A stretch of DNA of 45,497 bases from positions 1 to 45,497 of the forward strand of contig DCHG01000049.1 of the NCBI GenBank assembly GCA_002315595.1, written 5' to 3'. Positions 6,582-16,400 of this stretch are shown one piece after another. Below the pieces are notes generated by a model. That model was not told the origin of the DNA, searched no databases, and saw only the letters and a list, made by a program, of their open reading frames with translations. The position numbers and the translations under genes are program-made. This DNA is from Clostridiales bacterium UBA1758. Lineage in GTDB: Bacteria > Bacillota > Clostridia > Oscillospirales > UBA1758. Position 1 is the first letter of the stretch. Every line of letters begins with the position of its first letter.

Positions 6582-8225
6582 TTACTTTATGATTGATTCG
6601 GCACGCAAAATGGCGTCTTCAATATGTGACGAGAAGTTTTCCGGGCCGATTTCGTCGACAAAGCCCGCCTTTTTCATGGCTTTCATCGGCTGGGCATTGA
6701 CATGGGAGAGAATGACGGTGATGTTTTCTTTTTTGAGTCGGACGACCAGCGCGGAGAGGGCATTCATCGCAGTGATATCAAGCGACGGCACACTGCGCAT
6801 ACGAAGGATCAGCACACGGGTTTCGGGATTGACGGCGATCTTTGCGATCTGGTCGGCGGCACCGAAGAAGAGGGGGCCGGAGATTTCATAAACAGAAACG
6901 AAACGCGGGATGTCGCGCAAAAGTTCGGCGTCGTCTTCTTTTACCTCATCGGCACGCTTCCAGGCACGGAAACTGAATTCATTACTCGTACGGCGGATAA
7001 AGAGCAGGCAGGTCAGGAGCATACCGACCTCAATGGCGACAACAAGGTCAAAAATCACCGTCAGCAGGAAAGTGAGAACGAGGACGGCGATATCGCTTTT
7101 CGGCGAGGTACGGACAAGGTGCGCAAAGGTACGCCAACCACTCATGTTATACGCAACCATAAAAAGGATCGACGCAATGGTCGGCATCGGAATCCAACTT
7201 GCATACGGCATCAAAACGACCAAAACGAGCGTCAGTACGACGGCGTGTACCATACCTGCGATCGGACTGCGGCCGCCGTTTTTGATATTGGCGGCAGTAC
7301 GCGCAATGGCGCCAGTTGCGGGAATTCCCCCGAAAAGGGCGGAGGCGACATTACCCGCACCTTGAGCGACGAGTTCCATATTCGAACGGTGCTTTCCGCC
7401 GATCATTCCGTCGGCAACGACGCAGGAAAGCAGGGATTCGATTGCGGCAAGCACCGCAATCGTCACGCCGTTGGAAAATCCCGCACGAATACTGTCAAAT
7501 GTCAGCGATGGGAGACGGAACGACGGAAGGGCGTTCGAAAGAGTGTAAAGATCGCCGATGGTATTGGCTTTGAGTGGGGTGAATTTGACAAGCAGAATAC
7601 CTACGATGACGGCGACGAGGGAGCCGGGGATCTTTTCGGTGATCTTCGGCATAATGATTTGTACCGCAAGACAGATCAGACCGATGACGATCGCAGAGAT
7701 CGAGGCGGTGGTGAGACCGGCACAGAATGCGCCGAGTTTATCAATCGTTTCAACGGTAGCCATACCCGCGGGATAGGTCACGCCGCAGAAATCCTTCAAT
7801 TGACCGATGGCGATGGTCACGGCGATTCCCGCGGTAAAGCCCGTGGTAATGGTGAACGGGATGAACTTGATCAGTCCGCCGAGACGGAATATGCCCATCA
7901 GCATCAACAGAATACCTGCGATTACGGTCGCAATGGCAAGACCGTCCATACCGTTTGTTGCGACGATTCCCGCAACGATCGTGGCAAATGCAGCCGTCGG
8001 TCCCGCAATCTGCACTTGACTTCCGCCGAGTGCCGAGATCACAAAGCCTGCGACGATTGCAGTGTAAATACCCTGTTCAGGTCCGACGCCGGAGGCGAGA
8101 GCAAGTGCGATGGAAAGCGGCAATGCAATAATTGCGACGATGATGCCTGCGATTACATCTTTGGTAAACTGTGAAAAGGAATATTTTTTCAGCGTTGTGA
8201 GAAGCATTGGCTTCAAAGGTTCCAT
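6582..8225 (-). CDS. SulP/SLC26-family inorganic anion transporter with STAS domain
   Basis: A 547-aa integral membrane protein. About ten to twelve hydrophobic segments fill residues 20-410, including the family-typical opening DVIAGIIVAIIALPLSIALA and the GGIPATGAIARTAANI element of the transport core. A cytosolic C-terminal STAS domain occupies about residues 435-547. SulP proteins move sulfate, bicarbonate or other small anions by proton or sodium coupling; the substrate cannot be read here. The ATG has GGAGG at ideal spacing. The leader between promoter and start holds a small hairpin (GGAAAG / CTTTCC, 8244-8263) just before the ribosome site. It is divergent from uxuA, with two near-consensus promoters back to back. 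A sugar-acid anion substrate is conceivable from context but unsupported. Confidence 0.9.
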   Translation of the reverse strand: MEPLKPMLLTTLKKYSFSQFTKDVIAGIIVAIIALPLSIALALASGVGPEQGIYTAIVAGFVISALGGSQVQIAGPTAAFATIVAGIVATNGMDGLAIATVIAGILLMLMGIFRLGGLIKFIPFTITTGFTAGIAVTIAIGQLKDFCGVTYPAGMATVETIDKLGAFCAGLTTASISAIVIGLICLAVQIIMPKITEKIPGSLVAVIVGILLVKFTPLKANTIGDLYTLSNALPSFRLPSLTFDSIRAGFSNGVTIAVLAAIESLLSCVVADGMIGGKHRSNMELVAQGAGNVASALFGGIPATGAIARTAANIKNGGRSPIAGMVHAVVLTLVLVVLMPYASWIPMPTIASILFMVAYNMSGWRTFAHLVRTSPKSDIAVLVLTFLLTVIFDLVVAIEVGMLLTCLLFIRRTSNEFSFRAWKRADEVKEDDAELLRDIPRFVSVYEISGPLFFGAADQIAKIAVNPETRVLILRMRSVPSLDITAMNALSALVVRLKKENITVILSHVNAQPMKAMKKAGFVDEIGPENFSSHIEDAILRAESIIK

Positions 8226-8282
8226 TTTTCATCCTCCAAATATCGGAAAGCACTGACTTTCCGCAAAATACGACGGTTAATA

Positions 8283-8311
8283 ATTATAATCGTTTCGTGT
8301 CGTTTTTGCAA
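8283..8311 (-). promoter_or_regulatory. Promoter of the SulP gene
   Basis: On the minus strand TTGCAA (8311-8306), 17-base spacer, TATAAT (8288-8283). Confidence 0.75.
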
Positions 8312-8320
8312 GACGGATGA

Positions 8321-8349
8321 TTGCTTTTTGTCGGATATGTATGTATAAT
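8321..8349 (+). promoter_or_regulatory. Promoter of uxuA
   Basis: TTGCTT at 8321-8326, 17-base spacer, TATAAT at 8344-8349. The leader carries an imperfect hairpin at 8374-8397 (GTTTCG / CGAAAC with two further pairs beyond a bulged A) before the AAGGAG site. Confidence 0.7.
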
Positions 8350-8433
8350 GGTGACGGAATTCACGCAATTATGGGAGTTTCGTTCATAGCGAAACCCGAT
8401 CGACATTTTTTAATGTAGAAGGAGAATATCTTC

Positions 8434-9513
8434 ATGAAAATGACATTCCGTTGGTACGGCTCCAAAAGCGACAATGTAACGCTCAAACAGATCAAACAGA
8501 TCCCGGGCATGAGTGGATTGATGGGCTTTCTTGACTACAAGGCGGCGGGCGAAGTATGGACGGAGGACGAGATCGCCGCATATGTGGACGAAGTCCATGC
8601 CGCGGGACTGGAATGTGAAGTGATCGAATCGGTCAATGTCCATGAGGATATAAAAATGGGCTTGCCGACAAGGGATAAGTACATCGAAAATTACTGCACG
8701 ACGATCAGAAATCTCGCCAAGTACGGCATCAAAGTCATCGTCTACAATTTTATGCCCGTTCTCGACTGGCTCCGCACCGATCTGGCACGCATAATCGACG
8801 AGGACGGCTCGAATAGCCTTTATTTTGATGAGGCGGAACTCGGCAATATGGGACCGATCGAGATCGTCCGCAGTACGATTGAAAATTCGCATGGATTTTC
8901 ACTCCCCGGTTGGGAACCCGATCGCCTTGCGGAACTGGAAACGACGCTGGAACGCTACAAATCTATCTCGGAGGACGATTTGCGCGCAAATTACAAATAT
9001 TTCCTTGACGGAATCATCCCGACATGCGAAGAATGCGGCGTCATGATGGCTTGCCATCCCGATGATCCGGCATGGCCGATCTTCGGTCTGCCGCGGATTG
9101 CGCACAGTATGGAAGATTACGATAAGATCGTGGCACTTCACGACTCTCCCTGCAATACGGTTTGCCTTTGTACCGGGTCGCTCGGATCAAACCCTGCAAA
9201 CGACATTCCGGCGATCATCCGACATTTCGGAAAAATGGATCGAATCGGGTGCCTCCATGTGCGAAATATCAAGCACCTCGGACATCATCGTTTCCGTGAA
9301 GCGGCGCATCTTTCCGAAACGGGTGACCTCGATATGTACGAGATCATGCGTGCCGTTTATGAAACCTGCCCGAACACCTATATTCGCCCCGATCACGGCA
9401 GAATGATCTGGGACGAGGTGGGCAGACCGGGTTACGGTCTGTATGACCGCGCTCTCGGCGCGACCTATTTGAACGGACTTTGGGAAGCAATTGTCAAGTC
9501 CGAACGAAAATAA
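8434..9513 (+). CDS. uxuA: Mannonate dehydratase
   Basis: A 359-aa enzyme that dehydrates D-mannonate to 2-keto-3-deoxy-D-gluconate in hexuronate (glucuronate) degradation, in the cytoplasm. The start MKMTFRWYG, the IKQIPGMSGLMG segment, ACHPDDPAWP and CLHVRNIKHLG are hallmark UxuA stretches with metal-binding His/Cys/Asp positions, and the length is typical. AAGGAG lies ten bases before the ATG. No other uronate gene is directly adjacent, so the gene seems to stand alone behind its own promoter. The CE15-like esterase at 1402, if it releases glucuronate, would supply this pathway. No hairpin with a T-run is evident between its stop and the promoter at 9600. Confidence 0.93.
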   Translation: MKMTFRWYGSKSDNVTLKQIKQIPGMSGLMGFLDYKAAGEVWTEDEIAAYVDEVHAAGLECEVIESVNVHEDIKMGLPTRDKYIENYCTTIRNLAKYGIKVIVYNFMPVLDWLRTDLARIIDEDGSNSLYFDEAELGNMGPIEIVRSTIENSHGFSLPGWEPDRLAELETTLERYKSISEDDLRANYKYFLDGIIPTCEECGVMMACHPDDPAWPIFGLPRIAHSMEDYDKIVALHDSPCNTVCLCTGSLGSNPANDIPAIIRHFGKMDRIGCLHVRNIKHLGHHRFREAAHLSETGDLDMYEIMRAVYETCPNTYIRPDHGRMIWDEVGRPGYGLYDRALGATYLNGLWEAIVKSERK

Positions 9514-9599
9514 AACGCAAGCAAAAGATTTATCAAAATCGGGCAAAAAAATTTGTGCAAAAACACGAACGCTTTTCCGACTATTTCCAACTTTTGTCC

Positions 9600-9628
9600 T
9601 TGAAAAAACACAAGGATAATGGTATGAT
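9600..9628 (+). promoter_or_regulatory. Promoter of the SLH protein gene, with overlapping inverted repeat
   Basis: TTGAAA at 9600-9605, 17-base spacer, TATGAT at 9623-9628. An inverted repeat, TCCTTG (9597-9602) and CAAGGA (9611-9616), overlaps the -35 and could be an operator. Confidence 0.65.
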
Positions 9629-9714
9629 ATTATAGAACAAATAATATGGGTTGGTTTTGTCCGATTCGATGGGGAACGGATCAAAATTCACCCGAAAAAA
9701 CAGGAGGAACTATT

Positions 9715-11505
9715 ATGAAACGCGTACTTTCCGTTGTTCTCGCGGTCATCATGGTTTTTGCCATCGTTGCCATTCCGGCTTCCGCGCATGTCAATGTGTA
9801 TAAGCCGACGGCTCCGAATAAGGCACAGGTTCACCAGGCGATCGGATACAATTATTATGTTTCCATCTACTGTGTCGACGAAAACCGTGGTACTTATGTT
9901 TATCCGTACACCGGTGTCGGTGAATGGACTTATTACGGCGTTGACGTCGGTGAAGTTACCGGCGATGCAACCACCGGGTATTTCTGCAAACTGACCTTTG
10001 ATGCTCAGAAATATTGCACCTATTACAATACGCTGAGCCGTACACAGTATCATGAACTCGCCGCCGGACAGGAAACTGCCCCTTCCATTACTTTGAAATG
10101 GAATGCAGCCACCTATTCCTGGTGTGCGGTCGACAATCGTCCGATCGTCATCAAGGTCGTCCATGCCGGTTATGAGATCACTTTCAATGCCGGTGATCAT
10201 GGCACCATCGGCGGCGAAAAGACCGTGGTCAATTCCGTCAAGCCGGGCAATGCCATCACCGCTCCGGAAGCCACCGGCGATGCCGGTTGGTACTTTGCGG
10301 GATGGAAAAACGAAGCGGGCGTAACCGTTCTTTTCCCGTTTGCCGCTTATCGCAATGCGACCTATACCGCACAGTGGGCAAAAACGATTGTTACCGTCAA
10401 CTTTGACGCAAACTTCGAAGGCGCCTCGGTTGTCAGCCCGAAACATCTCCGCTACGGTGATGAGATCGGTGAAATGCCGACCGTCAGCCGTCCCGGCTAT
10501 GTCTTTGACGGTTGGTTCACCGACGCCGAAGAAGGCGAAAAGGTCGACACGACCTATGTCGTCAACGCCGATCAAACGCTTTACGCTCATTGGTCCGTCG
10601 CACCGACTCCGATTACCTATTATACTTTGAGTTATGAATCCAACGGCGGCACCGTATACTCGGCGGAAAATTACGCCTCCGGTACGAACGTTGCTTTGAA
10701 CAAGATTCCGAACCGCGCCGGATACACATTCACCGGCTGGTATTCCGATAAGGAACTTTCCAACAAGATCACGAGCATCGTCATGAGCAAGCATACCACC
10801 GTTTATGCCGGCTGGGAAAAGACGCCGACTCCGTCCATCCTGAATAGCGAAGATCACTTTGCGTACATCATCGGCTACGGCGATATGACCGTTCTCCCGG
10901 AACAATACGTCACCCGTGCCGAAGTTTGCGCCAGCATCTTCCGCCTGCTCCGCGATGAAGTCCGTGAACAGTATCTCTGCAACGAAAATCTTTTCAAGGA
11001 TGTTGAAGCCGGTAGTTGGTTTAATACCGTCATCTCCACCATTGCAAAACTCGGACTGATCAATGGTTACGAGGACGGCAGTTTCAAGCCGAACGCATAC
11101 ATCACCCGTGCTGAGTTCGCGGTCATCGCCGCCAAGATCGACGGATTGACCGATAAGACCGAATCCGAATTCACCGATATTTCCGGGCATTGGGCGGCTA
11201 AATTCATCGGCATCGCCACCAACAAGGGTTGGATGATCGGTTACAGCGACCGTACCTTCTGCCCGAATCAGTTCATCACCCGTGCTGAATTCATGGCAGC
11301 CTGCAACCGTGTCCTCAACCGTATGCCGGAAGCCGATGACATTCTGACCGGCACAATCGCTTGGACCGATGTTGATGTGTCCAAGTGGTACTATATTGAC
11401 GTTACCGAAGCCACGAACTCGCACAATTACACCCGTGACGCGGAAAACGGCGAAAAATGGAATGAATTGCTTGACAACCGCAACTGGCTGGTGTATCATT
11501 CTTAA
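9715..11505 (+). CDS. SLH-domain surface protein with Listeria-Bacteroides-type repeats
   Basis: A 596-aa exported protein. The signal peptide (residues 1-24) ends in IPASA before HVNVYK. Residues 25-145 form an unrecognised N-terminal domain. Three InlB-B/Flg_new-type repeats follow at about 152-223, 226-293 and 302-367, each with the G-Y-x-F-x-G-W motif (YVFDGWFTD, YTFTGWYSD). SLH motifs lie at about 380-420, 425-475 and 484-530 (YITRAEFAVIAAK, FITRAEFMAACNR), with a further WTDVDVSKWYY remnant. SLH domains bind pyruvylated secondary cell-wall polymer, so the protein should sit on the cell wall. The ATG follows AGGAGG. It is followed, on the same strand, by a ligase and a second SLH protein, suggesting a surface-related locus. 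Function of the N-terminal domain is unknown. Confidence 0.88.
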   Translation: MKRVLSVVLAVIMVFAIVAIPASAHVNVYKPTAPNKAQVHQAIGYNYYVSIYCVDENRGTYVYPYTGVGEWTYYGVDVGEVTGDATTGYFCKLTFDAQKYCTYYNTLSRTQYHELAAGQETAPSITLKWNAATYSWCAVDNRPIVIKVVHAGYEITFNAGDHGTIGGEKTVVNSVKPGNAITAPEATGDAGWYFAGWKNEAGVTVLFPFAAYRNATYTAQWAKTIVTVNFDANFEGASVVSPKHLRYGDEIGEMPTVSRPGYVFDGWFTDAEEGEKVDTTYVVNADQTLYAHWSVAPTPITYYTLSYESNGGTVYSAENYASGTNVALNKIPNRAGYTFTGWYSDKELSNKITSIVMSKHTTVYAGWEKTPTPSILNSEDHFAYIIGYGDMTVLPEQYVTRAEVCASIFRLLRDEVREQYLCNENLFKDVEAGSWFNTVISTIAKLGLINGYEDGSFKPNAYITRAEFAVIAAKIDGLTDKTESEFTDISGHWAAKFIGIATNKGWMIGYSDRTFCPNQFITRAEFMAACNRVLNRMPEADDILTGTIAWTDVDVSKWYYIDVTEATNSHNYTRDAENGEKWNELLDNRNWLVYHS

Positions 11506-11507
11506 TA

Positions 11508-11610
11508 GGAGTAGTTTGCACTACTCCGCTTTGTCGCGTTTCCGACCAAAACGCGATTTGAAATGAAGTAAACACCCTCCACCGCCCCCGGGTGGGACCG
11601 GGGCGGTGGA
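11508..11610 (+). other. Structured intergenic segment with three hairpins
   Basis: Three consecutive inverted repeats lie between the SLH gene and the ligase gene: GGAGTAGT / ACTACTCC (11508-11527), CGCGTTT / AAACGCG (11535-11555) and TCCACCGCCCC / GGGGCGGTGGA (11578-11610). None has a clear T-run, so simple termination is not obvious. They may be processing or mRNA-stability elements, or an untypical terminator for the SLH gene. Confidence 0.5.
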
Positions 11611-11706
11611 TACAAATTAAAATGGTAAAGTGAATATGACGAATTTTTTTCGTTGATAAGATGAAGGAGCATTCGCTTTTCACTTTTTCCGGAAATGGAG
11701 AACAGA

Positions 11707-13404
11707 ATGGGAAATCTTAAACCGAGTGAAGCAAAACCGTGGCTGAAATACTTTCCGAAGGATCTTCCGACCGAAGATATGGCGGAAAAAACACTTTACA
11801 GATGTGTTTACGATCGCAATAAAGAATATAAGGACCAACCGACGATCAGTTATTTCGGCAATGAAATCACATACGGCAAATTCTTTGATAGTGTAAAAAC
11901 CACCGCAGCCGCACTTCAAAAATCCGGCGTAAAAAAGGGCGACGTCGTCACGATGTGCTCCGTCATGCTCCCGGAAATCATTTTTCTTTTCTATGCGCTT
12001 GATTATATCGGCGCAACTCCGAATCTCATCGATCCGCGTTATAGCACCGAAAATGTCAGAGAATACATCAACAGAGTTGAATCCAAGTTGGTCGTCACCA
12101 TTGACGCCGCTTATCCGAGAGTTGCAAAATCCGTGATCGGCACCAAGGCCGAAAAAATATTGGTCGTTTCTCCGGCTGATTCGATGGTCGGTATGACCAA
12201 GGTAATTTATAAACTTACCAACAAAGATAAAAACGAATATAAGTCCAATGTCGTTATGTGGAAGGATTTCTTTGCTTCCGGAAAAGGCACGCAGGCCAAG
12301 GAAGAACCATATGATCCGAACCATGTTGCGCTCATTGTTTATACGGGCGGAACTACCGGAAGCCCGAAGGGCGTTATGCTTCCCGACAAGGGTGTAAATT
12401 CCCTTGCAATTCAGTATAGTGTCAATGAATTCAAACGCGGCGACCGCTTCCTCAATATTATTCCTCCATTCGTCGCTTACGGTTTTTCCTGCGGTATTCA
12501 TCTCAACCTTACACTCGGTATCGTATGTTGCGTTGTTCCGAAGTTTGATGCCGAAAAGGTCGGAGATCTCATGGTGAAATATCACACCAATCATACCGCC
12601 TGTGTTCCGATGCATTATCAAAATATGCTTAAGTCCCCCAAACTTCAAAACGCTGACCTTTCCTTCATCGTCACCACCGGATGCGGCGGCGACGCCATCA
12701 ATACCGAAGCCGAAAAGAAAGTCAATGACTTCCTTGCATCACATGGTTGCAAAAGCAAACTCTGCAAGGGTTGGGGCATGACCGAGGTTTCTTCGACCGC
12801 CGCCACCTGCACGGGCGATATCAACAAACTCGGAAGCGTCGGCATCCCGCTTTGCATGACCACCATCGGTATTTTCGAACCCGGTACGGAAAACGAACTT
12901 GACTATAACACCAAGGGTGAAGTTTGTATCTGCACGCCGAACAGAATGCTCGGCTATTATAATAATCCCGAAGAAAGCGCGAAAGTTCTCCGCAAGCATT
13001 CCGACGGTAAGATTTGGGTGCATACCGGCGATGTCGGTCGTATGGATGAGGATGGATTTATCTTCATTGAAGCCCGCATCAAGCGTATCATCATCCGTCA
13101 CGACGGTTTCAAAATCTTCCCGTTTGCGATCGAAAATGTTGTTGCACAACATCCTGATATTGCAATTTGTTCCGCAGTTGCAATGGACGACCCCGAACAT
13201 GCACAGGGCAAGTATCCGAGAGTTTTCATCGTCTTGAAAGACGATTGCACAAAGTCCACCGAACAGGTCGAAAAGGAAGTCCGCGAACTTTGCGAAAAAA
13301 ACCTTGCCGAATATGTTCAGCCGTATGAATATCGCTTCGTAAGCGAACTTCCCTATACGCCGACCGGAAAGGTCGATTACCGCGCCCTCGAATTGAGAGC
13401 CTGA
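11707..13404 (+). CDS. AMP-forming acyl-CoA synthetase / ligase (ANL superfamily)
   Basis: A 565-aa soluble adenylate-forming enzyme. The phosphate-binding A3 motif VYTGGTTGSPKGVML lies at about residues 211-225; GWGMTE (A5) near 357; the HTGDVGRMDEDGFIFI (A7) region near 440; and the C-terminal PTGKVDYRAL carries the catalytic A10 lysine near 557. It would activate a carboxylate with ATP and transfer it to CoA or another acceptor; the acid cannot be predicted. The ATG at 11707 has GGAG six bases upstream; the ATG at 11695 has no such site. The gene sits between two SLH-type surface protein genes on the same strand. Fatty-acid activation or cell-wall acyl modification are the obvious guesses, unproven. 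Confidence 0.85.
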   Translation: MGNLKPSEAKPWLKYFPKDLPTEDMAEKTLYRCVYDRNKEYKDQPTISYFGNEITYGKFFDSVKTTAAALQKSGVKKGDVVTMCSVMLPEIIFLFYALDYIGATPNLIDPRYSTENVREYINRVESKLVVTIDAAYPRVAKSVIGTKAEKILVVSPADSMVGMTKVIYKLTNKDKNEYKSNVVMWKDFFASGKGTQAKEEPYDPNHVALIVYTGGTTGSPKGVMLPDKGVNSLAIQYSVNEFKRGDRFLNIIPPFVAYGFSCGIHLNLTLGIVCCVVPKFDAEKVGDLMVKYHTNHTACVPMHYQNMLKSPKLQNADLSFIVTTGCGGDAINTEAEKKVNDFLASHGCKSKLCKGWGMTEVSSTAATCTGDINKLGSVGIPLCMTTIGIFEPGTENELDYNTKGEVCICTPNRMLGYYNNPEESAKVLRKHSDGKIWVHTGDVGRMDEDGFIFIEARIKRIIIRHDGFKIFPFAIENVVAQHPDIAICSAVAMDDPEHAQGKYPRVFIVLKDDCTKSTEQVEKEVRELCEKNLAEYVQPYEYRFVSELPYTPTGKVDYRALELRA

Positions 13405-13424
13405 GCGCAATTTTAATTTGTATT

Positions 13425-13453
13425 TTGTCACCGGTTCGGTGATGGGATAAATT
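13425..13453 (+). promoter_or_regulatory. Possible promoter of the 1902-aa SGNH protein gene
   Basis: TTGTCA at 13425-13430, 17-base spacer, TAAATT at 13448-13453. The spacer contains the inverted repeat TCACCG-GTT-CGGTGA (13428-13442). The -10 is poor, so transcription could also continue from the ligase gene. Confidence 0.4.
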
Positions 13454-13477
13454 TATTGGGAAAAAGGAGATTTCCAA

Positions 13478-16400
13478 ATGAACAAGCGTGTTTTGAGATC
13501 CGTTATGGCTATCGTAATGGTTCTCGTCCTCGCAGTTTCGATCTTCCCGGTCAATGCTCTTGCGATCGCGATCGAAAAAAACTATGGTGTTTCCGGGCTG
13601 AATTCTTTCAAAGAATCCGCTACTGCCGGCAATACCTATAAGTACGTTGCCCTCGGCGACTCCGTTGCTTCCGGCATGGGTGTCGATGATGACGAGGAAA
13701 GTAAGAATAATTACTATGCAATGTACGTTGATCAGAACTACAAAAATGCCCCGGCGATTGCTTACCCGTCTTTGACTGCCGCCGCTTTGAAGCAGGCACT
13801 GATCGATGACGGATATATTACCGCCGATACATTGAACGAAAAGGGAAAGGTTACGAATACTTCCTTCGATTATTCGAACCTCGGCGCTTCTTCGTTTATG
13901 ACGAGCGACTTCGTCAATGTCTTGACCGAAGGCTCCACCGAAACCAGCCGTTTGTGGAAGAACACTGCGGCCCAAAACGAGTCCCTGCTCCTCGGTATTT
14001 ATGAGGAATACGGTTTTGACCGATTTGTCTATGAAATCGAGAATCACAAGGAACAGTTGAAAGAGTTCTTCATCAACTATTACGACAATTACACTCTTTC
14101 TACTGCAAGCGCATATGGTTATGGTAATACCAAGACGCTCACGGGCGAACAGTGGCTGAAAAATTACTCCGATGCAGCCGCTTATGCCGAAGCGTACGAT
14201 TGGAATTCTGCGTTCTATTATCCGTCTTACTATACGCAGGCAACTTATTACGCTGTTACCAATCTTCCGTGGTCCAGCCAGGCTGACCGTGACGCGAAAA
14301 TCGCTTCTTTGTTCGTTGCCCCGACCAAGGCGGAAATTGACGAGCAAGCCTTCTACTATATCGTTGAATATGATTTGAAAGCCGAACTCGCCATGGATAT
14401 GGCGGAACAGTGGGGCTGGAGAAGAAAAAACTGGGCTTGGCTTGTTGACTGGGTTGTTCTCACTGAGGCTGATGTCCGTGATGAAATGGCCAACAATGCC
14501 GCGGCTCACCCGCTGACTGCCACCGCAATCCGTGACCAGGCTACCACTGACGCTTTTTACACCAAGGCTGAAACCGTACTGAAAAAAGAAGCACAGGATG
14601 TCGCGGTTTCGTCCTATATCAACACTTGGTTTGAAACTTGGTTTGCCGCGATCGTTGACGCTGCGGATGAAGCACTGATGCAGACGGAAATGACCAACCT
14701 GAATGCGTATATTGTTTATATCACTTCCGGTCCAGGCGATTACGCCCAGAACTATCAGTATTCAAAAATCATGAGAAGCGAATTGGCGGAAGCCGATCTT
14801 ATCACCGTTCATGTCGGCGCCAATGACCTTCTTGAACAGTTGATGTTCGACTTGCTTGACACCGGTCTTGGCGGATATTACACCTCCACGGTCGACGATC
14901 AGGGTTATACACATTATCTCAATGTCAACAACCCGCTGATGGTCGTGATCCAGCAGACACTGTTCCAGTATATGGGCGGCTCCGCACTCAGCACCTATGA
15001 TACTCCGATTGAGTATCTTGAGGCTGAGATTGAGTATTATAGAAACAGTGAAACCGATCCGATCACCGTTGATCACGTTATCGAATTGCTTAAGTTCCTC
15101 AACGCATCCAATGTCGAAAAGACGCTTTATCAGTATTCCGAAACCGCAATGGATAACTATGCGTTGATTCTTGATGAGATCAACGCCATCAATCCCACTG
15201 CGGAAATTGTCCTCGTCGGTTCCTTCAACCCCTTCGGTATCAGCGTTACCTACGACGGATATAATTACACCACCGCCAACATCATTGCGCTTGTCGGTTG
15301 CGCTGCTCTCGATAGCGTCTTCGGCATCGAATATCCGACCGAAGGCGAGCAGGCCATTGACATCAAGGATGTTTCTTACACCGAACGTTTCAACAATTAT
15401 TATGCTGCGATTGCGGCAAAAGTTGCGGAAATCTCCAAGTATTCGCCGGAAGAAATGCTTGCGTTCCTTGGTCTTGACCAGACGAGCATGTCTTCTTATA
15501 TGACGCAGATCCAGACGATTCTCGGCAGTGGATCGGGTGTTGATACTACCACGCTGCTGAATACCGTTTTGAGTAGTGACGTCATTGGCAAAATCAGCGA
15601 TGCAGGCACTGCGATGCTTAACACGCTGACGAATGATCTCACTTATGCGATCATTTATACTCTGCTTGGTCAGCCGGCTGAAACCGCGCTTGACAACATG
15701 AACACCAGAACCCGTGCGTATTCGAAAGAATACACGCAAAAACTCGGGAAAAATGTCAGTTTCGTTTACATCCTCGATAAGCTCGACAACGAAGCCAACA
15801 TGAATCCGCACACGCTGTCCAAGGGATGCATCCAGATGGCGGACGCGATCCTTGATACCGTTCTTCCAACGGTCGCCTTTGGCTCGAACAACGCCAACTA
15901 CGGTAGCATCGTTCCATACATCAATGGCGATACCAGCAATGCTATCGACGGAACTTATCCGCTTGCCACTGATTCCGTTTCGATGAAGGCTGTTTACGGC
16001 ACCGAAATCACCTTTGAGGTTCTGCCGCAGTCCGGCTATAAGGTTGACAAGGTCATCGCCGGAAACGAAATTCTCCAGCCGGTTGCCGGTACGACAAACG
16101 TCTATAAGACCGGTAAGATTTATTACGATACCTATGTTTATGTCCGCTACGTGAGTGAATCGACGGGTACATATACGGCAATGAAGAATGCCAACGCCGA
16201 CGCGCTTCTTGTCATCGGCGACAGTATTCCGAGCGGTTTCAGTTTTGCCGAGTATTGCAGATGGCATGTCAACACGAAGGTGAATGAATCCGCCTCACAC
16301 GCATATCCGACGCTTCTTGCTGAAATGCTCGGTAAAGATGTTTACAATATGAGCATCATCGGGGGATCGAATTCATCCGTCAATGCGGCTTTGAACAATT

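Noticed and set aside
6702..8174. 490-codon plus-strand frame opposite the SulP gene
   Set aside because: Low-complexity, charged translation with no domain; the minus strand is a textbook transporter.
9688..11499. 603-codon open frame on the minus strand, opposite the SLH protein gene
   Set aside because: The plus strand has a signal peptide, SLH motifs and a ribosome site. The antisense frame stays open because the codon usage avoids codons that give stops on the other strand; it has no recognisable domain.
11661..11720. Short 19-residue ORF before the AMP ligase
   Set aside because: No ribosome site before its ATG and no leader-peptide character.
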